Shown here: positions 60,421 through 64,000 of the stretch, piece after piece
Numbering within the stretch: position 1 is the stretch's first letter
Layout of the letters: every line of letters starts with the position of its first letter
NCBI GenBank assembly: GCA_950097015.1
Contig: CATNEN010000027.1
Location: 907,501 to 971,500, forward strand
DNA length: 64,000 bases
Direction: 5' to 3'
DNA from: Macrostomum hystrix
Lineage: Eukaryota > Platyhelminthes > Macrostomidae
The notes under the pieces: model-generated
Database searches by the model: none
What the model saw: only the letters and a program-made list of their open reading frames with translations
What the model was told of the DNA's origin: nothing
Made by a program: the position numbers and the translations under genes

Positions 60421-60604
60421 AATGAAGAATCCACCAACTCGTGCGTTCGCTGTCATGAAGCTGAACCCAGTGCGACTGGAACTTGGCTGCAATGTGATCT
60501 TTGTGATTCATGGCTGCACCATGAGTGGCATCGAAAGATATGCACCAGCGCCACGCGCCAACGGCTACGTCTGCTGCTGTGCCGAGTACGCAGCAACGCG
60601 ATAG
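60421..60604 (+). pseudogene. PHD finger, C-terminal module of the transposon gene, frameshifted
   Basis: CVRC (60442, 60451), CDLC (60493, 60502) and SWLHHE follow PHD spacing (C-x2-C-x13-C-x2-C, then W and H). The last zinc ligands NGYVCCC lie in the +1 frame and end at TAG 60604. A one-base G excess near 60,530 (gagtgg) explains the shift and costs one ligand cysteine. PHD fingers read histone H3 tails, so the module could have guided integration or chromatin docking. Confidence 0.65.
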
Positions 60605-60675
60605 CTGGATGGATGCACCAAGAAGTGCAGCGAAAAAATGTATACACACTAATTACTAAAAGCTACTTGCTTAAA

Positions 60676-60681
60676 AATAAA
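60676..60681 (+). terminator. Polyadenylation signal of the transposon gene
   Basis: AATAAA about 70 bp after the end of the PHD frame, a good place for the 3' end of a single transcript covering transposase, protease and PHD finger. Confidence 0.55.
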
Positions 60682-61061
60682 ATGTCAATTCTGTAGTTTT
60701 GTTATAACAACAAGTCAATTCTGTAAACAATTATGGCACCGCTTTGCAATGTAAAACTGTGAATAATCTAAGCTGCAAATATTATAAGACATATGCAAAT
60801 AGTGGCCTTTGTGTGACACAGAACACTAATACGAACAAAAACCTTAAAAAAAAACAAAAATCTTCTAAAACCGAACTTAAAAATATATTAAAGACTTTGT
60901 GAAAAAACTCTGCCTTAGCCAGTCCCAAGCCTGGTTCAAAAAGAGGAGGGCTCACGAAAAAATTACCAAAAAGCAAATCTTAAATTATATTCAGTAAAAT
61001 CAAAAAAATGAAACTACAAAAAAATACAGACTACAAAAACAATAGCTCCTTCGAAACCTCA
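60682..61061. other. Right non-coding part of the transposon core
   Basis: A-rich unique sequence runs to the start of the inverted array. No gene is seen. Confidence 0.5.
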
Positions 61062-64000
61062 TTTTTCAGCTTCTTTTGACCACCAGATTCAGTGAGGTGA
61101 CGAAAAGTACTTTTAAAATGGGAGATATCAGAGTGGGGGGGACTCGAGGGTCTACAACTCCGAGACGCGAATAGTCAGGGCTCTGAAATTTTACAGCCGT
61201 GTTTACAGATAATGTTTCCTTCCAGATCTGAGTTTTCAGCTTCTTTTGACCACCAGATTCAGTGAGGTGACGAAAAGTACTTTTAAATGGGAGATATCAG
61301 AGTGGGGGGGACTCGAGGGTCTACAACTCCGAGACGCGAATAGTCAGGGCTCTGAATTTTACAGCCGTGTTTACAGATAATGTTTCCTTCCAGATCTGAG
61401 TTTTCAGCTTTTCTTTGACCACCAGATTCAGTGAGGTGACGAAAAGTACTTTTAAAATGGGAGATATCAGAGTGGGGGGGACTCGAGGGTCTACAACTCC
61501 GAGACGCGACTAGTCAGGGCTCTGAAATTTACAGCCGTGTTCACAGATAATGTTTCCTTCCAGATCTGAGTTTTCAGCTTCGTTTGACCACCAGATTCAG
61601 TGAGGTGACGAAAAGTACTTTTAAAATGGGAGATATCAGAGTGGGGGGGACTCGAGGGTCTACAACTCCGAGACGCGACTAGTCAGGGCTCTGAAATTTT
61701 ACAGCCGTGTTACAGATAATGTTTCCTTCCAGATCTGAGTTTTTCAGCCTCGTCTGACCACCAGATTCAGTGAGGTGACGAAAAGTACTTTTAAAATGGG
61801 AGATATCAGAGGGGGGACTCGAGGGTCTACAACTCCGAGACGCGACTAGTCAGGGCTCTGAAATTTTACAGCCGTGTTCACAGATAATGTTTCCTTCCAG
61901 ATCTGAGTTTTCAGCTTCTTTTGACCACCAGATTCAGTGAGGTGACGAAAAGTACTTTTAAAATGGGAGATATCAGAGTGGGGGGGACTCGAGGGTCTAC
62001 AACTCCGAGACGCGAATAGTCAGGGCTCTGAAATTTTACAGCCGTGTTCACAGATAATGTTTCCTTCCAGATCTGAGTTTTCAGCTTCTTTTGACCACCA
62101 GATTCAGTGAGGTGACGAAAAGTACTTTTAAAATGGGAGATATCAGAGTGGGGGGACTCGAGGGTCTACAACTCCGAGACGCGACTAGTCAGGGCTCTGA
62201 AATTTTACAGCCGTGTTCACAGATAATGTTTCCTTCCAGATCTGAGTTTTCAGCTTCTTTGACCACCAGATTCAGTGAGGTGACGAAAAGTACTTTTAAA
62301 ATGGGAGATATCAGAGTGGGGGGGACTCGAGGGTCTACAACTCCGAGACGCGAATAGTCAGGGCTCTGAAATTTTACAGCCGTGTTCACAGATAATGTTT
62401 CCTTCCAGATCTGAGTTTTTAGCCTCGTTGACCACCAGATTCAGTGAGGTGACGAAAAGTACTTTTAAAATGGGAGATATCAGAGTGGGGGGGACTCGAG
62501 GGTCTACAACTCCGAGACGCGACTAGTCAGGGCTCTGAAATTTTACAGCCGTGTTCACAGATAATGTTTCCTTCCAGATCTGAGTTTTCAGCTTCTTTTG
62601 ACCACCAGATTCAGTGAGGTGACGAAAAGTACTTTTAAAATGGGAGATATCAGAGTGGGGGGGACTCGAGGGTCTACAACTCCGAGACGCGACTAGTCAG
62701 GGCTCTGAAATTTTACAGCCGTGTTCACAGATAATGTTTCCTTCCAGATCTGAGTTTTCAGCTTCTTTTGACCACCAGATTCAGTGAGGTGACGAAAAGT
62801 ACTTTTAAAATGGGAGATATCAGAGTGGGGGGGACTCGAGGGTCTACAACTCCGAGACGCGACTAGTCAGGGCTCTGAAATTTACAGCCGTGTTTACAGA
62901 TAATGTTTCCTTCCAGATCTGAGTTTTCTTTCAGCTTCTTTTGACCACCAGATTCAGTGAGGTGACGAAAAGTACTTTTAAAATGGGAGATATCAGAGTG
63001 GGGGGGACTCGAGGGTCTACAACTCCGAGACGCGAATAGTCAGGGCTCTGAAATTTTACAGCCGTGTTTACAGATAATGTTTCCTTCCAGATCTGAGTTT
63101 TCAGCCTCTTTTGACCACCAGATTCAGTGAGGTGACGAAAAGTACTTTTAAAATGGGAGATATCAGAGTGGGGGGGACTCGAGGGTCTACAACTCCGAGA
63201 CGCGAATAGTCAGGGCTCTGAAATTTACAGCCGTGTTTACAGATAATGTTTCCTTCCAGATCTGAGTTTTCAGCTTCTTTTGACCACCAGATTCAGTGAG
63301 GTGACGAAAAGTACTTTTAAAATGGGAGATATCAGAGTGGGGGGGACTCGAGGGTCTACAACTCCGAGACGCGAATAGTCAGGGCTCTGAAATTTTACAG
63401 CCGTGTTACAGATAATGTTTCCTTCCAGATCTGAGTTTTCAGCCTCTTTGACCACCAGATTCAGTGAGGTGACGAAAAGTACTTTTAAAATGGGAGATAT
63501 CAGAGTGGGGGGGACTCGAGGGTCTACAACTCCGAGACGCGACTAGTCAGGGCTCTGAAATTTTACAGCCGTGTTCACAGATAATGTTTCCTTCCAGATC
63601 TGAGTTTTCAGCTTCGTCTGACCACCAGATTCAGTGAGGTGACGAAAAGTACTTTTAAAATGGGAGATATCAGAGTGGGGGGACTCGAGGGTCTACAACT
63701 CCGAGACGCGACTAGTCAGGGCTCTGAAATTTACAGCCGTGTTTACAGATAATGTTTCCTTCCAGATCTGAGTTTTCAGCTTCTTTTGACCACCAGATTC
63801 AGTGAGGTGACGAAAAGTACTTTTAAAATGGGAGATATCAGAGTGGGGGGGACTCGAGGGTCTACAACTCCGAGACGCGAATAGTCAGGGCTCTGAAATT
63901 TACAGCCCGTGTTTACAGATAATCATTCCAGATCTGAGTTTTCAGCTTCTTTTGACCACCAGATTCAGTGAGGTGACGAAAAGTACTTTTAAAATGGGAG
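61062..64000 (-). repeat. 170-bp satellite, right arm, inverted, at least 17 copies
   Basis: This is the reverse complement of the left array, including the same variants (aatagtc/actagtc, cttcttttgacc/cctcgtctgacc). It runs off the window end. Copies here carry many one-base length changes in homopolymers, for example tttaaatgg at 61,285, gaattttac near 61,353 and ggggggact near 61,812. Such changes are rare in the left arm. Confidence 0.96.

Larger units (their letters stand above)
38851..64000 (+). mobile_element. Giant MULE-type DNA transposon with satellite-array inverted ends (right end outside window)
   Basis: Two arrays of one 170-bp satellite in opposite orientation flank a single-copy core of about 5.4 kb, and the core encodes Mutator-like transposase, ULP1-like protease and PHD finger remains. 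Mutator-like elements are known for long terminal inverted repeats, and Drosophila Foldback elements show that such repeats can be built of tandem units. I infer that both arrays are the terminal inverted repeats of one element. The outer right end is outside the window, so a target-site duplication cannot be checked. The alternative is a MULE that landed in a satellite that was later inverted, or misassembly. Confidence 0.6.

Noticed and set aside
62091-62357. Short open frames in the 170-bp satellite (TTRFSEVTKSTFK type)
   Set aside because: They recur wherever indels open the monomer; no frame is kept across copies.

Overview
The window looks like animal (metazoan) nuclear DNA. It has spliced genes with GT/AG introns, TATA boxes, AATAAA signals, a tRNA-derived SINE and a claudin/PMP22-like four-span membrane protein. 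It is very rich in tandem repeats: by eye about two thirds of the 64 kb is minisatellite or satellite. A repeat-rich invertebrate such as a flatworm would fit, but nothing in the sequence fixes the phylum.

Layout, left to right. 1-555 is a perfect 15-bp array. 1072-3720 is gene 1, a three-exon claudin/PMP22-like protein; a SINE has inserted across its first splice donor and a minisatellite fills intron 2. 4.5-7.8 kb is two G- or purine-rich arrays. 8.5-15.3 kb is gene 2, for which I find eight exons with compatible phases. Its product would be about 603 aa, a single-pass membrane protein with a long tail that I do not recognise. Five of its introns and its 3' UTR each carry a different tandem repeat. 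16.5-18.8 kb holds a dispersed repeat, a second SINE, a 24-bp array and a GC-rich low-complexity stretch whose coding status is unclear. 19.1-19.9 kb is a 47-bp array. 20.3-21.5 kb is gene 3, a small secreted cystine-knot-like peptide with two similar TATA promoters. 21.6-36.9 kb is almost wholly four large minisatellites.

38.85-64.0 kb is the most striking part. About 98 head-to-tail copies of a 170-bp satellite (38.85-55.61 kb) and at least 17 copies in the opposite orientation (61.06 kb to the window end) flank a 5.4-kb core. The core encodes a Mutator-like (MULE) transposase with a WRKY/GCM1-like zinc finger, a recognisable D, D, CxxH and E, a downstream ULP1-like (C48) protease and a terminal PHD finger. 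The whole reads as one giant DNA transposon whose terminal inverted repeats have become satellite arrays. The coding core is broken by stops and frameshifts. Several breaks are one-base changes in or beside homopolymer runs, so true decay and assembly error must be kept apart.

The three host genes show no evident pathway link to each other. What they share is the local tendency to grow tandem arrays, mostly in introns and spacers.
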